The notes beneath the pieces are model-generated. The model made no database searches. It was not told where the DNA came from and worked only from the letters and a program-made list of their open reading frames with translations. 18,993 nt of DNA from CAJQGY01 sp964417685 (GTDB lineage: Bacteria; Pseudomonadota; Gammaproteobacteria; Magnimaribacterales; D2472): the NCBI GenBank assembly GCA_964417685.1, contig CAYQIT010000014.1:1-18993 (forward strand), in the 5' to 3' direction. This document shows positions 7,479 through 15,669 of the stretch, piece by piece; positions within the stretch are counted from its first letter, which is position 1, and every line of letters begins with the position of its first letter. The translations under genes and the position numbers were made by a program.

Positions 7479-8849
7479 GGCTATTTTCATTCTCTTTAAA
7501 GACTCATCCTTTCCTATAATTTCAAGAGTAAGTCCTAAAGATGGAGATTTAGTGCTTCCAGTTAAAGCTATTCTTATCGGTTGATTTACCTTGGGAGTTG
7601 ATAGTCCTGAGCTATCTTGGAAGTTTTTTAAAAGCAGATCTAATGAGCTCTCATCCCATGTTTCTAGATTATCCATCAAGTTAATTAAGGTTGTAAGAGT
7701 GTCATTACTATCTAATAAAAATTTCTTAACAGCTTTCTCATCATAAGAATCTACTCCTTTGAAATAAGGCTTAAGGGCATTTGCGATTGCAGATAGATTA
7801 GTTTCAGACGAGCGCATTGCAGTTAGCAAAAGATCAAGTCTCTCGTGTTCGTTCATATTGATATCAATAGCTTCAAGGAAAGGTTTGAGGTGAAGTTTGA
7901 ATTCATCAATTTCTATATTTGCTAAATGTTGTGAGTTGAGCCAATCAAGCTTTGTTTTATCAAAAATAGCTCCGGCCTTTTGAATTTCTGTTATTTCAAA
8001 ATCTCTTATGAGATCTTCAAGGTAAAAAACTTCTTTTTCGCCCTTTGACCATCCAAGTCTGGCTAAAGTATTTAATATTGCAGAATCAAGGTAACCTTCA
8101 TTTTTATATTCCTCTAGACTTGTCGCTGCATGTCTTTTAGATAATCTTTTTTTATCCGCACCAAGAACGAGCGGAAGATGCGCGTATTCAAGCTCCGGAT
8201 ACCCTAAGGCTTTTTGAATATGAATTTGTCTTGGTGTATTTGATATATGATCTTCTCCCCTTATAACGGTCGTTACATTTTGTTCAAAATCATCCACAAC
8301 ATTACAAAGGTGGTAAGTTGGTGTGCCATCACTTCTTAAAATTATTAAATCATCCAATTCTTCATTGTTGAAGCTGATTTCTCCTCTGACAAAATCTTTC
8401 ATAACAACCTGTCCAGAAGTTGGAGTCTTTAGTCTTAAAACCGTGTTGTCAGATTTTGTAAGATTTAAATCCCTACACCTTCCATCATATTGGGGTTTCT
8501 TTCCATTTGCTTGTTGCTCCGCCCTCATCTCATCCAGTCTTTCTTTTGTGCAATTGCAATAATATGCCTTCCCTTCATCAAAAAGCTTTTGAGCAGCTTT
8601 AGTGTAGATTTCTGTCCTGTTTGATTGATTTATAGGCTCAAGATCGGGACTTAGACCTATTAGATTTAAACTATCAAGAATATTTTTTTCAAACTCTTTA
8701 GTTGACCTTTCTCTATCGGTATCTTCTATACGAACAAGAAATAGTCCATTCATTTTTTTTGCATACACATAATTAAATAAGGCGGTCCTAACTCCACCTA
8801 TATGCAAGGTTCCTGTTGGACTAGGTGCAAATCTTGTAACTACTTTCAA
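7461..8849 (-). CDS. gltX: Glutamyl-tRNA synthetase
   Basis: This 462-residue class I synthetase charges tRNA-Glu. The ATP-binding HIGH-type motif is HIGG at 16-19 within APSPTGTLHIGG, and the KMSKS-type loop is KRLSKR at 234-239. The zinc-binding insertion shows C98, C100, Y121 and C125, matching the E. coli enzyme, but position 127 is Asp where E. coli has His. The C-terminal anticodon-binding region is complete. The start is TTG at 8849-8847, supported by GGAG six nt upstream and by the sequence MKVVTRFAPSPTG. That TTG overlaps the dnaQ TGA stop in TTGA, giving translational coupling. It is the last gene of rnhA-dnaQ-gltX, and its end overlaps the LysR gene, leaving no room for a separate terminator. 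Confidence 0.96.
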   Translation of the reverse strand: MKVVTRFAPSPTGTLHIGGVRTALFNYVYAKKMNGLFLVRIEDTDRERSTKEFEKNILDSLNLIGLSPDLEPINQSNRTEIYTKAAQKLFDEGKAYYCNCTKERLDEMRAEQQANGKKPQYDGRCRDLNLTKSDNTVLRLKTPTSGQVVMKDFVRGEISFNNEELDDLIILRSDGTPTYHLCNVVDDFEQNVTTVIRGEDHISNTPRQIHIQKALGYPELEYAHLPLVLGADKKRLSKRHAATSLEEYKNEGYLDSAILNTLARLGWSKGEKEVFYLEDLIRDFEITEIQKAGAIFDKTKLDWLNSQHLANIEIDEFKLHLKPFLEAIDINMNEHERLDLLLTAMRSSETNLSAIANALKPYFKGVDSYDEKAVKKFLLDSNDTLTTLINLMDNLETWDESSLDLLLKNFQDSSGLSTPKVNQPIRIALTGSTKSPSLGLTLEIIGKDESLKRMKIALDFIS

Positions 8850-9562
8850 TGTTTACTCCAGATTGTTTCAATTGAATGTTTATTGGCAATTTCTGATAAT
8901 CGAGATTCATGCTTTTCTATATCATCAGCGCCGGTTTTTAATCTAACAAGATTGATATTATCTAGCTTTAAATCATTAGCTATATTTTTTTCAATGCCTG
9001 GTAGATTTTTTGCGCTCTCTGAGAATTCAAACTTACTTTGACCGCCTGTTAGCATCATATAAACGTCAGCTAAAATATTTGCATCAAGCAAGGCGCCATG
9101 AAAACTTCTGTCATATCCAGTTACTTCAAACCTATTTGCAAGTGCATCTAATGAGTTTCTCTGTCCTGGAAACTTATCCCTTGCTATAACTAGAGAATCC
9201 TCAATTTCACAAATATCTTCTAATAACGGCAATTTTGATGATGCAAGCTTAATTTCATTATTTAAAAACCCCACATCAAAAGGAGCATTATGGATAACTA
9301 AAGTAGAGCCATCTATAAATTCAAGAAACTCTTCAACAATCTCTTCGAATAATGGTTTACCCTCAAGGTCAGCATTGGTAATGCCATGGACCTTTGATGC
9401 TTCTTCATCAATAATTCTTTGAGGGTTTATATATGTATGGAAATGTTGGTCTGACTTTCTTCTATCATTGAGTAGTACTGCACCAATTTCAATAATTTTA
9501 TGGCCTTGCAGAACTTCCAGACCGGTGGTTTCTGTATCAAGAATAATATATTTTTTTTTCAT
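8846..9562 (-). CDS. dnaQ: DNA polymerase III epsilon subunit (3'-5' proofreading exonuclease)
   Basis: This 238-residue protein is the proofreading exonuclease of the replicative polymerase. Exo I is visible as DTETTGLE near residues 9-16, Exo II as HNAPFDVGFLN near 91-101, and Exo III-epsilon as HGALLDA near 155-161. These supply the metal-binding Asp/Glu residues and the general-base His. The C-terminal tail (about 185-238) would bind the alpha subunit and is poorly conserved in the family. The length is close to the 243 residues of E. coli epsilon. The ATG directly follows the rnhA stop, and the 3' end overlaps the gltX TTG start by four nt. A run of nine A residues follows the ATG (MKKKY), a possible slippage site. 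In E. coli dnaQ and rnhA are divergent; here they are co-directional. Confidence 0.95.
   Translation of the reverse strand: MKKKYIILDTETTGLEVLQGHKIIEIGAVLLNDRRKSDQHFHTYINPQRIIDEEASKVHGITNADLEGKPLFEEIVEEFLEFIDGSTLVIHNAPFDVGFLNNEIKLASSKLPLLEDICEIEDSLVIARDKFPGQRNSLDALANRFEVTGYDRSFHGALLDANILADVYMMLTGGQSKFEFSESAKNLPGIEKNIANDLKLDNINLVRLKTGADDIEKHESRLSEIANKHSIETIWSKH
8856..8859 (-). promoter_or_regulatory. Shine-Dalgarno site that fixes the gltX TTG start
   Basis: GGAG on the minus strand, inside the last codons of dnaQ, is six nt from the TTG at 8849. No in-frame ATG lies near, and the conserved N-terminus begins exactly at this TTG, so the site decides the start. Confidence 0.75.
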
Positions 9563-9994
9563 TTATAAAGTGTCGATTCCTTTATTTGCTAATTGATCAG
9601 CTTTTTCATTTTGTAAATGACCAGAATGGCCTTTAACCCAAGACCATTTTACATCATGATGAGAATTTAATTTATCTAATTGAATCCATAAATCCTTATT
9701 TTTAACATCTTTTTTTTGTGAATTTTTCCAATTATTTTTTTTCCAGCCATTTATCCAGCCATTTATCCCATCCATGACATATTTTGAATCAGTTATTAAA
9801 TTAACTTGGCACTTTGTGTTGAGAGCTTCTAAACCTTTTATAGCTGCAGTAAGCTCCATCTTATTATTGGTTGTGAGCTCGTCTCCACCGTACAACTCTT
9901 TTGTAGTTTCACCATATTCAATATATACACCCCAGCCACCTACTCCAGGATTTCCTCTACAAGCTCCATCTGTATAAATATTTACTGTTTTCAT
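9563..9994 (-). CDS. rnhA: Ribonuclease HI
   Basis: This 143-residue enzyme cleaves RNA in RNA:DNA hybrids, removing primers and R-loops. All active-site residues are present, shifted by one from E. coli numbering: D9 (IYTDGACRGNPG), E47 (KMELTA), D69 (ITDSKYV), H123 (KGHSGH) and D133 (EKADQLA). The basic protrusion typical of bacterial RNase HI with tryptophans is at about 74-100 (GINGWINGWKK). Within it the DNA has an exact 12-bp tandem duplication encoding INGW twice; the length still matches E. coli, so nothing is inserted. It heads the rnhA-dnaQ-gltX operon: its stop abuts the dnaQ ATG. Its start is only 22 bp from the divergent gloB start, and no Shine-Dalgarno is visible. Confidence 0.97.
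   Translation of the reverse strand: MKTVNIYTDGACRGNPGVGGWGVYIEYGETTKELYGGDELTTNNKMELTAAIKGLEALNTKCQVNLITDSKYVMDGINGWINGWKKNNWKNSQKKDVKNKDLWIQLDKLNSHHDVKWSWVKGHSGHLQNEKADQLANKGIDTL
9743..9766. repeat. Exact 12-bp tandem duplication inside rnhA
   Basis: CCAGCCATTTAT occurs twice in a row (9743-9754 and 9755-9766). It is read on the minus strand as the INGW-INGW segment of the RNase HI protrusion. The frame and protein length are unchanged relative to the E. coli enzyme. Confidence 0.85.
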
Positions 9995-10010
9995 AAATTT
10001 AAATTAAAAT
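9981..10010 (+). promoter_or_regulatory. Candidate gloB promoter giving a leaderless transcript
   Basis: TTTACT (9981-9986) and TAAAAT (10005-10010) are 18 bp apart. A start seven nt past the -10 would fall on the A of the gloB ATG at 10017, giving a leaderless mRNA. This agrees with the lack of a Shine-Dalgarno before gloB. The -35 half lies inside rnhA's first codons. Both hexamers are imperfect in AT-rich DNA. Confidence 0.3.
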
Positions 10011-10016
10011 TCACCA

Positions 10017-10781
10017 ATGTTAGAAATTAAAGCAATACATGCGTTCTCAGATAATTATATTTGGTTACTGTCAACTAATGAAGGGTCTGTTGTTATTGAC
10101 CCAGGTGATTTTGGTCCAGTAAGTGATTATATTAAAAATCATAATAAAGATTTGGTTGGTGTTTTGATAACTCATCATCATTTTGATCATACTGGCGGTC
10201 TTAAAGAATTAACAAAAGATTATGAGATTCCTGTTATTGGTCCAAAAAATAATATTTCAGAAATCAATAAAATTGTTAAACATGGAGATAAAGTTAACAT
10301 TGTCGGATTAGAGTTTGATGTAATAGCAGTTCCTGGGCATACGCTTGATCATATTGCATTTTACTGTGAAAACGATGGAGAGCCTTTTTTATTTTGTGGA
10401 GATACTTTGTTTGCAGGTGGTTGTGGCAGGATTTTTGAAGGCACTGCTCATCAAATGTACGATTCATTGCAGCTATTGAAAAACTTACCAAAAAATACAA
10501 AAGTATATTGCGCGCATGAGTACACTGAACAAAATTTAGAGTTTGCTTTGATGGTAGAACCTAAAAATAATGACCTTCAAGCTAGATATGCAAATGTAAA
10601 AAAATTAAGGTCTGAAAATAAAATTACAATACCATCTAATATTGATATTGAGATAAAAACAAATCCATTTCTTAGATGTGACGAGGATGATATCAAAAAA
10701 TTAATATTCGAAAAATATGATATTTCTGGAGATAACCCAACAACTTTTAAGGCAGTAAGAGAATGGAAAGACACATTCTAA
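10017..10781 (+). CDS. gloB: Hydroxyacylglutathione hydrolase (glyoxalase II)
   Basis: This 254-residue metallo-beta-lactamase-fold enzyme hydrolyses S-lactoylglutathione to lactate and glutathione, the second step of methylglyoxal detoxification. The binuclear metal site is complete: H53, H55, D57, H58 (THHHFDH), H108 (VPGHTLDH), D129 (FCGDTLF) and H167 (YCAHEYT). The C-terminal HAGH domain follows, including the Asn/Arg segment NNDLQARY. The start MLEIKAIHAFSDNYIW matches the family. It faces rnhA across 22 bp and overlaps mltD by 19 bp. E. coli has gloB, mltD, rnhA and dnaQ together in the same area, with another gene (yafS) between gloB and rnhA that is absent here. Its presence implies a glutathione-using cell. 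Confidence 0.95.
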   Translation: MLEIKAIHAFSDNYIWLLSTNEGSVVIDPGDFGPVSDYIKNHNKDLVGVLITHHHFDHTGGLKELTKDYEIPVIGPKNNISEINKIVKHGDKVNIVGLEFDVIAVPGHTLDHIAFYCENDGEPFLFCGDTLFAGGCGRIFEGTAHQMYDSLQLLKNLPKNTKVYCAHEYTEQNLEFALMVEPKNNDLQARYANVKKLRSENKITIPSNIDIEIKTNPFLRCDEDDIKKLIFEKYDISGDNPTTFKAVREWKDTF

Positions 10782-12274
10782 AACAATTATTATTAATAAT
10801 AATCTCTTTTTCTTTTTTGGGATGCTCTTCATTGCCCGAGTTCACAAAAGATACAAATGGAAATCAGGTAGGTGTAACTCTGGATAATAAAGAGATAAAT
10901 CCAAAACCAGAAATTATTAAAAAAGAAGAAGTTGAAATAGTGGTAATTAATAATGTCTGGGATTATCTCAAAAATAATTCTAGCTATGAAGAAATTGAGT
11001 TAAATGAAAAAGCTCTTTCATTTATGAATAGACATCTAAGAAATCTTGATATATTTGAAAGTTATTTAATGAAGTCAGAATACTTTATTTATCATGTTAT
11101 TAAGAAACTTGAAGACGAAAGTCTACCTTTGGAACTGGCATTGATTCCATTTATAGAAAGTGATTATGATCCTTTTTCCATATCTGCATCAGGTGCAGTT
11201 GGAATATGGCAATTCATGCCTGCAACAGGAAATTTATTTGATCTAAATAAAACTTGGTGGAATGAGGATAGACATGACCCATTTAAATCAACAGATGCGG
11301 CTGTTGGATATTTTAAATATTTATTAGATAGATTTGATAATGATTTATATATAGCAATTGCTGCATATAATGGAGGTCCAACTTACCTCGATAGACAAAT
11401 TAGAAGAAATAAGAGACGTGGTCTGGATACTGATTTTTTCTCTCTAAAATTATCAGATCAGTCTACTGAATATGTTTATAAATTTATTGCGCTAAGAGAG
11501 TTAATAATTAATAGTGAGCAATATGATATTAAGCTGCCGAATATAAATTTCAGCCCAAGAGTAGTTAAAATTGAAGTTCCTGGGCAAATTGAAATCATCA
11601 CTATAAGTGAGCATCTCAAACTAAAGCCTGAGTTGGTGTACAAACTTAATGCAGGGTATACAAAGTGGGCTTCAGCCCCAACCAACCAGAGTGAATTCTA
11701 TATTCCAATCGAAAAATTAGATTTATTCAATAACCCTGAAAATCCAATCAATGGGGTAAATAAAATTAATTGGATTTCTCACAATGTTCAAAGTGGAGAT
11801 AATTTGTGGGATTTGGCTAAAAAATATGATACCCAAGTGCCAATCATAAAACAGATAAACTATTTAAATAATGACATGTTAACCCTTGATATGACCTTAT
11901 TAATCCCCCTAAGCAAAACCAAATCAAATAACTTTATTCCGATAGAAATGCATATTGTTTCTGAGGGAGATACCTTATGGGGGATTGCTGAAAAATACAA
12001 TGTCACCCTAACAGATTTAAAAAGGATGAATAGTATATCTGATAATCAATATCTTCAACTTGGTCAGCAGCTTAGTATTGGTAATAAAAATATTCATAGA
12101 AATATTGAATCAAGAAAAAGAACAATTCTATATTCAGTAAAGCAAGGTGATAACTTATATAAAATTGCTGATCTTTTTGATGTTTCTGTTAAAAGTATTA
12201 AAGAAATTAATAAGTTTAAAAACTCAGATTTAAAACCTGGTCAAATTATAAAAATTGCAATTAGAGCGTTTTAA
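10763..12274 (+). CDS. mltD: Membrane-bound lytic murein transglycosylase D with three LysM domains
   Basis: This 503-residue lipoprotein cleaves glycan strands of peptidoglycan, leaving 1,6-anhydro-MurNAc ends. A lipobox (SFLGC, lipidated C21) follows a short hydrophobic leader. The goose-lysozyme-type SLT domain spans about 115-225, with catalytic E132 in PFIESDYDP, then GAVGIWQFMPATG (144-156) and AIAAYNGGP (198-206). An intermediate region (about 230-320) leads to three LysM peptidoglycan-binding repeats at about 339-383, 396-440 and 456-500, each starting V-x-x-GD-L. E. coli MltD has two LysM repeats, so this one is longer. Its ATG lies inside the end of gloB, suggesting coupling. The stop overlaps the convergent OppC-like stop by four nt. 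Confidence 0.94.
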   Translation: MERHILKQLLLIIISFSFLGCSSLPEFTKDTNGNQVGVTLDNKEINPKPEIIKKEEVEIVVINNVWDYLKNNSSYEEIELNEKALSFMNRHLRNLDIFESYLMKSEYFIYHVIKKLEDESLPLELALIPFIESDYDPFSISASGAVGIWQFMPATGNLFDLNKTWWNEDRHDPFKSTDAAVGYFKYLLDRFDNDLYIAIAAYNGGPTYLDRQIRRNKRRGLDTDFFSLKLSDQSTEYVYKFIALRELIINSEQYDIKLPNINFSPRVVKIEVPGQIEIITISEHLKLKPELVYKLNAGYTKWASAPTNQSEFYIPIEKLDLFNNPENPINGVNKINWISHNVQSGDNLWDLAKKYDTQVPIIKQINYLNNDMLTLDMTLLIPLSKTKSNNFIPIEMHIVSEGDTLWGIAEKYNVTLTDLKRMNSISDNQYLQLGQQLSIGNKNIHRNIESRKRTILYSVKQGDNLYKIADLFDVSVKSIKEINKFKNSDLKPGQIIKIAIRAF

Positions 12275-13125
12275 TTATCTGAGGTTTTAGGATCAAGAGC
12301 ATCTCTTAACCCATCTCCAAAAAAGTTTAAGGCAAACAGTGTTATTGTAAATGTTATGCCAGGGTATATTAAAAGCCAGCTAAACTCTTCCATAGATTCA
12401 ACTCCATCTTTTATTAATGTTCCCCAACTACTCATTGGTGGTTGAATACCTAACCCAAGGAAACTTAAAAAACTTTCGAGTAACATCACTTGAGGGATTG
12501 TAAGAGTTGCATAAACAGCAATTGGGCCAAGAATATTAGGAAGTAAATGGCGCCTGAACATTGTTAAGTTACTTACCCCCATAGCTTTAGCTGCAAGAAC
12601 AAATTCTTGATTTTTTAAGCTCATGACTTGACCGCGCACAATCCTGGCCATGGTTAACCACTCCACAGCACCAATAGCACCAAATAGTAACCATAAATTC
12701 CTTCCAAATATCACCATTAACAAGATAATAAAAATAATAAAGGGAAGCCCATACAAAACGTCAACGATTCTCATCATTATTGAGTCAATTCTTCCGCCAA
12801 AATAACCAGCGACAATACCCCAACTAACTCCAATAACTAAAGCTACACCTGTGGCTACAAAGCCTACCATCAGAGAAATTCTGGCACCATATAAGATTCT
12901 ACTTAGCAGATCTCTGCCCAGTATATCTGTTCCTAACAAGTGCTCGCTTGATGGTGGTGATGCCCCTAGATCAAGATTTTGAAAAGAATATGAGTAAGGA
13001 GCTATGTATGGGGCAAAGATTGCACATAAAATGAGTACAAACAAAATAATCGCACCAATCATTGCTGCTTTGTTTTTAATAAGCCTTGAAATGGCATCTG
13101 ACCATAATGATGAATTATTGCTCAT
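12271..13125 (-). CDS. oppC: ABC peptide transporter permease, OppC/DppC type
   Basis: This 284-residue inner-membrane permease is one half of the channel of a peptide/nickel-class importer. The N-terminal OppC_N helix (about 19-43) precedes the conserved HLLGTDILGRDLLSRILYGAR (62-82). The EAA loop that docks the ATPase is EFVLAAKAMGVSNLTMFRRH (174-193), followed by the typical LLESFLSFLGLGIQPP segment (215-230) and the DGLRDALDP ending. About six membrane helices are present. The start overlaps the OppB-like stop in ATGA (13122-13125). The gene ends against mltD, and no ATPase gene follows, so its energy-coupling partner must be encoded elsewhere. DppC or a related substrate class is equally possible. 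Confidence 0.9.
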   Translation of the reverse strand: MSNNSSLWSDAISRLIKNKAAMIGAIILFVLILCAIFAPYIAPYSYSFQNLDLGASPPSSEHLLGTDILGRDLLSRILYGARISLMVGFVATGVALVIGVSWGIVAGYFGGRIDSIMMRIVDVLYGLPFIIFIILLMVIFGRNLWLLFGAIGAVEWLTMARIVRGQVMSLKNQEFVLAAKAMGVSNLTMFRRHLLPNILGPIAVYATLTIPQVMLLESFLSFLGLGIQPPMSSWGTLIKDGVESMEEFSWLLIYPGITFTITLFALNFFGDGLRDALDPKTSDN

Positions 13126-14045
13126 GACTCATCCCTTGATCTTGGGTTTAACCACAAGGCTGCAATATCTGACATAAGATTAAAGAAAACGATCATTGCA
13201 GAAAAGAAAATAGTTGTTCCAAGTATCATTGTGTAATCACGATTAAAAGCAGCTTCAACGTAAAACCTTCCTAACCCAGGTATTTGAAAGATAGTTTCAA
13301 CGACGAAAGAACCGGCTAATAATCCTGCTATTGCAGGACCTAAAAATGAAACAACTGGCAAAAGTCCGCCCTGCATAGCATGCTTTATAACTATTGAAGA
13401 TTCTGATAACCCTTTTGCTCTTGCTGTTCTGATAAAATCCTGATTTAAAACTTCTAGCATGCCACCCCTGCTCAATCTTGCGATATATGCTGCGTAAGCA
13501 AAACCTAATGTTAGAGAAGGCAGTATCTTGTCTCCAGGTATTTGGTTCCAGCCAGAAACTGGGAGAAGTTCTAAATTAATACCAAAGATTAATACTAGTA
13601 ATGGGCCCATTAAAAAGGTTGGTACACATATACCAATCATAGCAATTGCCATCGGTATGAAGTCTAATGCTGTATTTCTTTTAAGGGCTGCTAAAACTCC
13701 CGAGAAAACACCTATAACTAGTGCAATTAATATTGCATATATAGCAAGTTCAAAGGTTATCGGTAGTCCAGTTAGAATCATCTCAGTAACTGATCGACCA
13801 GGGTATCTGAACGATGGTCCAAAATCACCTTGAACTATACCTGTCATATAGTCAGTGTATTGTTCCCATTGAGATGCATCTAAATTATAAGCTGCGTTTA
13901 AATTTTTAAGGACCTGTGGAGATACTGCTTTTTCTGCATCAAATGGACCTCCAGGAGCTTGTTTGATTAAAAAAAAGGTTATTGTAGCAACTGCTAAAAG
14001 GACAGGAATAGCAAGAAGAATTCTTTTTAAGATTATTCTTATCAT
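13122..14045 (-). CDS. oppB: ABC peptide transporter permease, OppB/DppB type
   Basis: This 307-residue permease is the partner of the downstream OppC-like protein. The conserved N-terminus IILKRILLAIPVLLAVAT is followed by a periplasmic region with GDFGPSFRYPG (73-83). The EAA loop DFIRTARAKGLSESSIVIKH covers 203-222, then the family segment VVETIFQIPGLGRFY (248-262) and the closing LNPRSR. About six membrane helices are present. The start lies six nt after the OppA-like stop, and the end overlaps oppC by four nt, so subunit synthesis is coupled. The specificity of this permease class is set mainly by the binding protein, so peptide transport is the default reading rather than proven. Confidence 0.92.
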   Translation of the reverse strand: MIRIILKRILLAIPVLLAVATITFFLIKQAPGGPFDAEKAVSPQVLKNLNAAYNLDASQWEQYTDYMTGIVQGDFGPSFRYPGRSVTEMILTGLPITFELAIYAILIALVIGVFSGVLAALKRNTALDFIPMAIAMIGICVPTFLMGPLLVLIFGINLELLPVSGWNQIPGDKILPSLTLGFAYAAYIARLSRGGMLEVLNQDFIRTARAKGLSESSIVIKHAMQGGLLPVVSFLGPAIAGLLAGSFVVETIFQIPGLGRFYVEAAFNRDYTMILGTTIFFSAMIVFFNLMSDIAALWLNPRSRDES

Positions 14046-14051
14046 TTAGGC

Positions 14052-15665
14052 TTAATCTCTTTCTAAATAAAAATACTTAGGATGATGATGGTCAAGATAG
14101 TTTGGGTAATAGCCTTTTACGTCTCCAGATAATTGATAGACTCTTACATATGTATAAAGAGGGATGATAGGCATCTCATCAATCAAAATTCTTTCAGCTT
14201 GCTTGAGCAGCTCATATCTTTCGCTTTGATTATTTTTAGAGTTAGCCAATTGAACTAGTCGATCATATTCGGGATTACCCCACCCAGTTTTATTATTTCC
14301 TCTATTAGGCCTGAGCAGATCAAGAAATGTATTGGGGTCTTCGTAATCTCCAATCCATCCAGCTCTGGAAACTTGAAAATCTCCAATCATTTCTCTGTTG
14401 AGGTAAACCTTCCAATCTTGATTAACTAATTCAACCTCAATACCTAGATTTTGTTGCCACATTTGTTGAATGGCAAGAGCAACTTTTCTATGATCTTCAT
14501 TGGTATTAAATAATATTTCTAGTTTAGGAAAAGGGTTATTTTCATCGTAGCCCGCTTCTTTAAGCAGCTTCATTCCAAGCTCAGGATCAAAAGGAATCTC
14601 AGTATCTGGTTCATACCCATTAGACCCAGGAGGCGTAAATGAATATGCTGGAATTTGACCGCATTTTGTTACTTTCTCAACAATCTGTGTTCTATTAATT
14701 GAATATGCTAATGCTTTTCTAACTTTTGGGTCTACAAGAGCTGGATTATTGGTGTTAAATCTATAGAAGTATGTGCCCATATACGGATCAATTCTCAGAT
14801 TTGGATTTTGCTCTTCTATATACACTGGACATTTTTGAGAAGGAAGCGTGCTTGTTACATGAAGCTGGCCTGAGCGAAACATTCTATCTTCAGTCATCAC
14901 ATTTGATACTGGGTAATAATGGATTTCATTTAATTGAACTGTTGAGGCATCCCAGTACAAAGGATTTTTTTCAACAACTATTTTATTATTTAATTCCCAG
15001 GTCTTTAGGTTAAATGCTCCATTGCACACAAAATTACCTGGTCTAGTCCACTCTCCATTTCTATCATCAATAGATCCATGCTTTAGAACCGTATCTTTAT
15101 GAACAGGCCATGTGCTGTAGTGACTCAAGAGTCCAAGGAAAAATGGAGTTGGATTATTTAGTCGTACTTCAAGAGTTAGATCATCAACCGCTTTAACCCC
15201 AACTTCAGCAAAGTCATCTGTAATTCCATTATGATAGTCAGAAGCTCCAACCACATAATAAAGCATATCTGGATACTGGGCACCAAGTGATGGTGTTAGC
15301 AATCTTTTCCAAGACCACACAAAATCATGCGCAGTAAGCTGGTCTCCGTTTGACCATCTACCATTTTTTTGTAAGTAAAAAGTATAGATCTTACCGTCTT
15401 CGCTGATATCCCATGACTCTGCTGCACCTGCGATACTTGAACCACCTTTTGGGTTTGCGGTTGTTAAACCTTCACACAAACCAATCAATAGATGGTGCTC
15501 AGGCACTCCAGTTACGATATGCGGATCAATACCTTGAGGTTCAGTTCCATTACCAAAATGAAAAATCTTATCGTCTAAGCCTGAGTCAACAGGAGAAATA
15601 TTTTCAGAACAGGAATAAATAAAAAATAAAGAACAAATAATAGGTAAAAGGTAGAATTTTTTCAT
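14052..15665 (-). CDS. oppA: Peptide-binding lipoprotein of ABC transporter (SBP family 5, OppA-like)
   Basis: This 537-residue extracytoplasmic solute-binding protein delivers ligand to the OppB/OppC permeases. It has a lipoprotein signal (MKKFYLLPIICSLFFIYSC, lipidated C19), tethering it to the membrane. Family-5 features include GNGTEPQGIDPH (38-49), LCEGLTTANP (63-72), TYTF-like YTFYLQKNGRWSNGD and DFVWSWKRLL, and later the VRKALAYSINR helix typical of oligopeptide-binding proteins. A longer frame reaches an ATG at 15695, but the ATG at 15665 is preferred. It has AGGAG seven nt upstream, begins the lipoprotein signal directly, and lies four nt after the ppiD stop instead of overlapping it by 26. 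Close co-orientation implies cotranscription with ppiD. Ligand class (oligopeptide, dipeptide, or murein peptide) is undetermined. Confidence 0.92.
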   Translation of the reverse strand: MKKFYLLPIICSLFFIYSCSENISPVDSGLDDKIFHFGNGTEPQGIDPHIVTGVPEHHLLIGLCEGLTTANPKGGSSIAGAAESWDISEDGKIYTFYLQKNGRWSNGDQLTAHDFVWSWKRLLTPSLGAQYPDMLYYVVGASDYHNGITDDFAEVGVKAVDDLTLEVRLNNPTPFFLGLLSHYSTWPVHKDTVLKHGSIDDRNGEWTRPGNFVCNGAFNLKTWELNNKIVVEKNPLYWDASTVQLNEIHYYPVSNVMTEDRMFRSGQLHVTSTLPSQKCPVYIEEQNPNLRIDPYMGTYFYRFNTNNPALVDPKVRKALAYSINRTQIVEKVTKCGQIPAYSFTPPGSNGYEPDTEIPFDPELGMKLLKEAGYDENNPFPKLEILFNTNEDHRKVALAIQQMWQQNLGIEVELVNQDWKVYLNREMIGDFQVSRAGWIGDYEDPNTFLDLLRPNRGNNKTGWGNPEYDRLVQLANSKNNQSERYELLKQAERILIDEMPIIPLYTYVRVYQLSGDVKGYYPNYLDHHHPKYFYLERD

Positions 15666-15669
15666 TTGA

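Noticed and set aside
8846..9994. A tRNA-Asp gene beside dnaQ, as in E. coli
   Set aside because: rnhA, dnaQ and gltX abut or overlap, leaving no space; no tRNA-like cloverleaf was seen.
13528..13833. 101-residue plus-strand open frame
   Set aside because: It lies entirely antisense to oppB, has no recognisable domain or ribosome site, and oppB is clearly the real gene.
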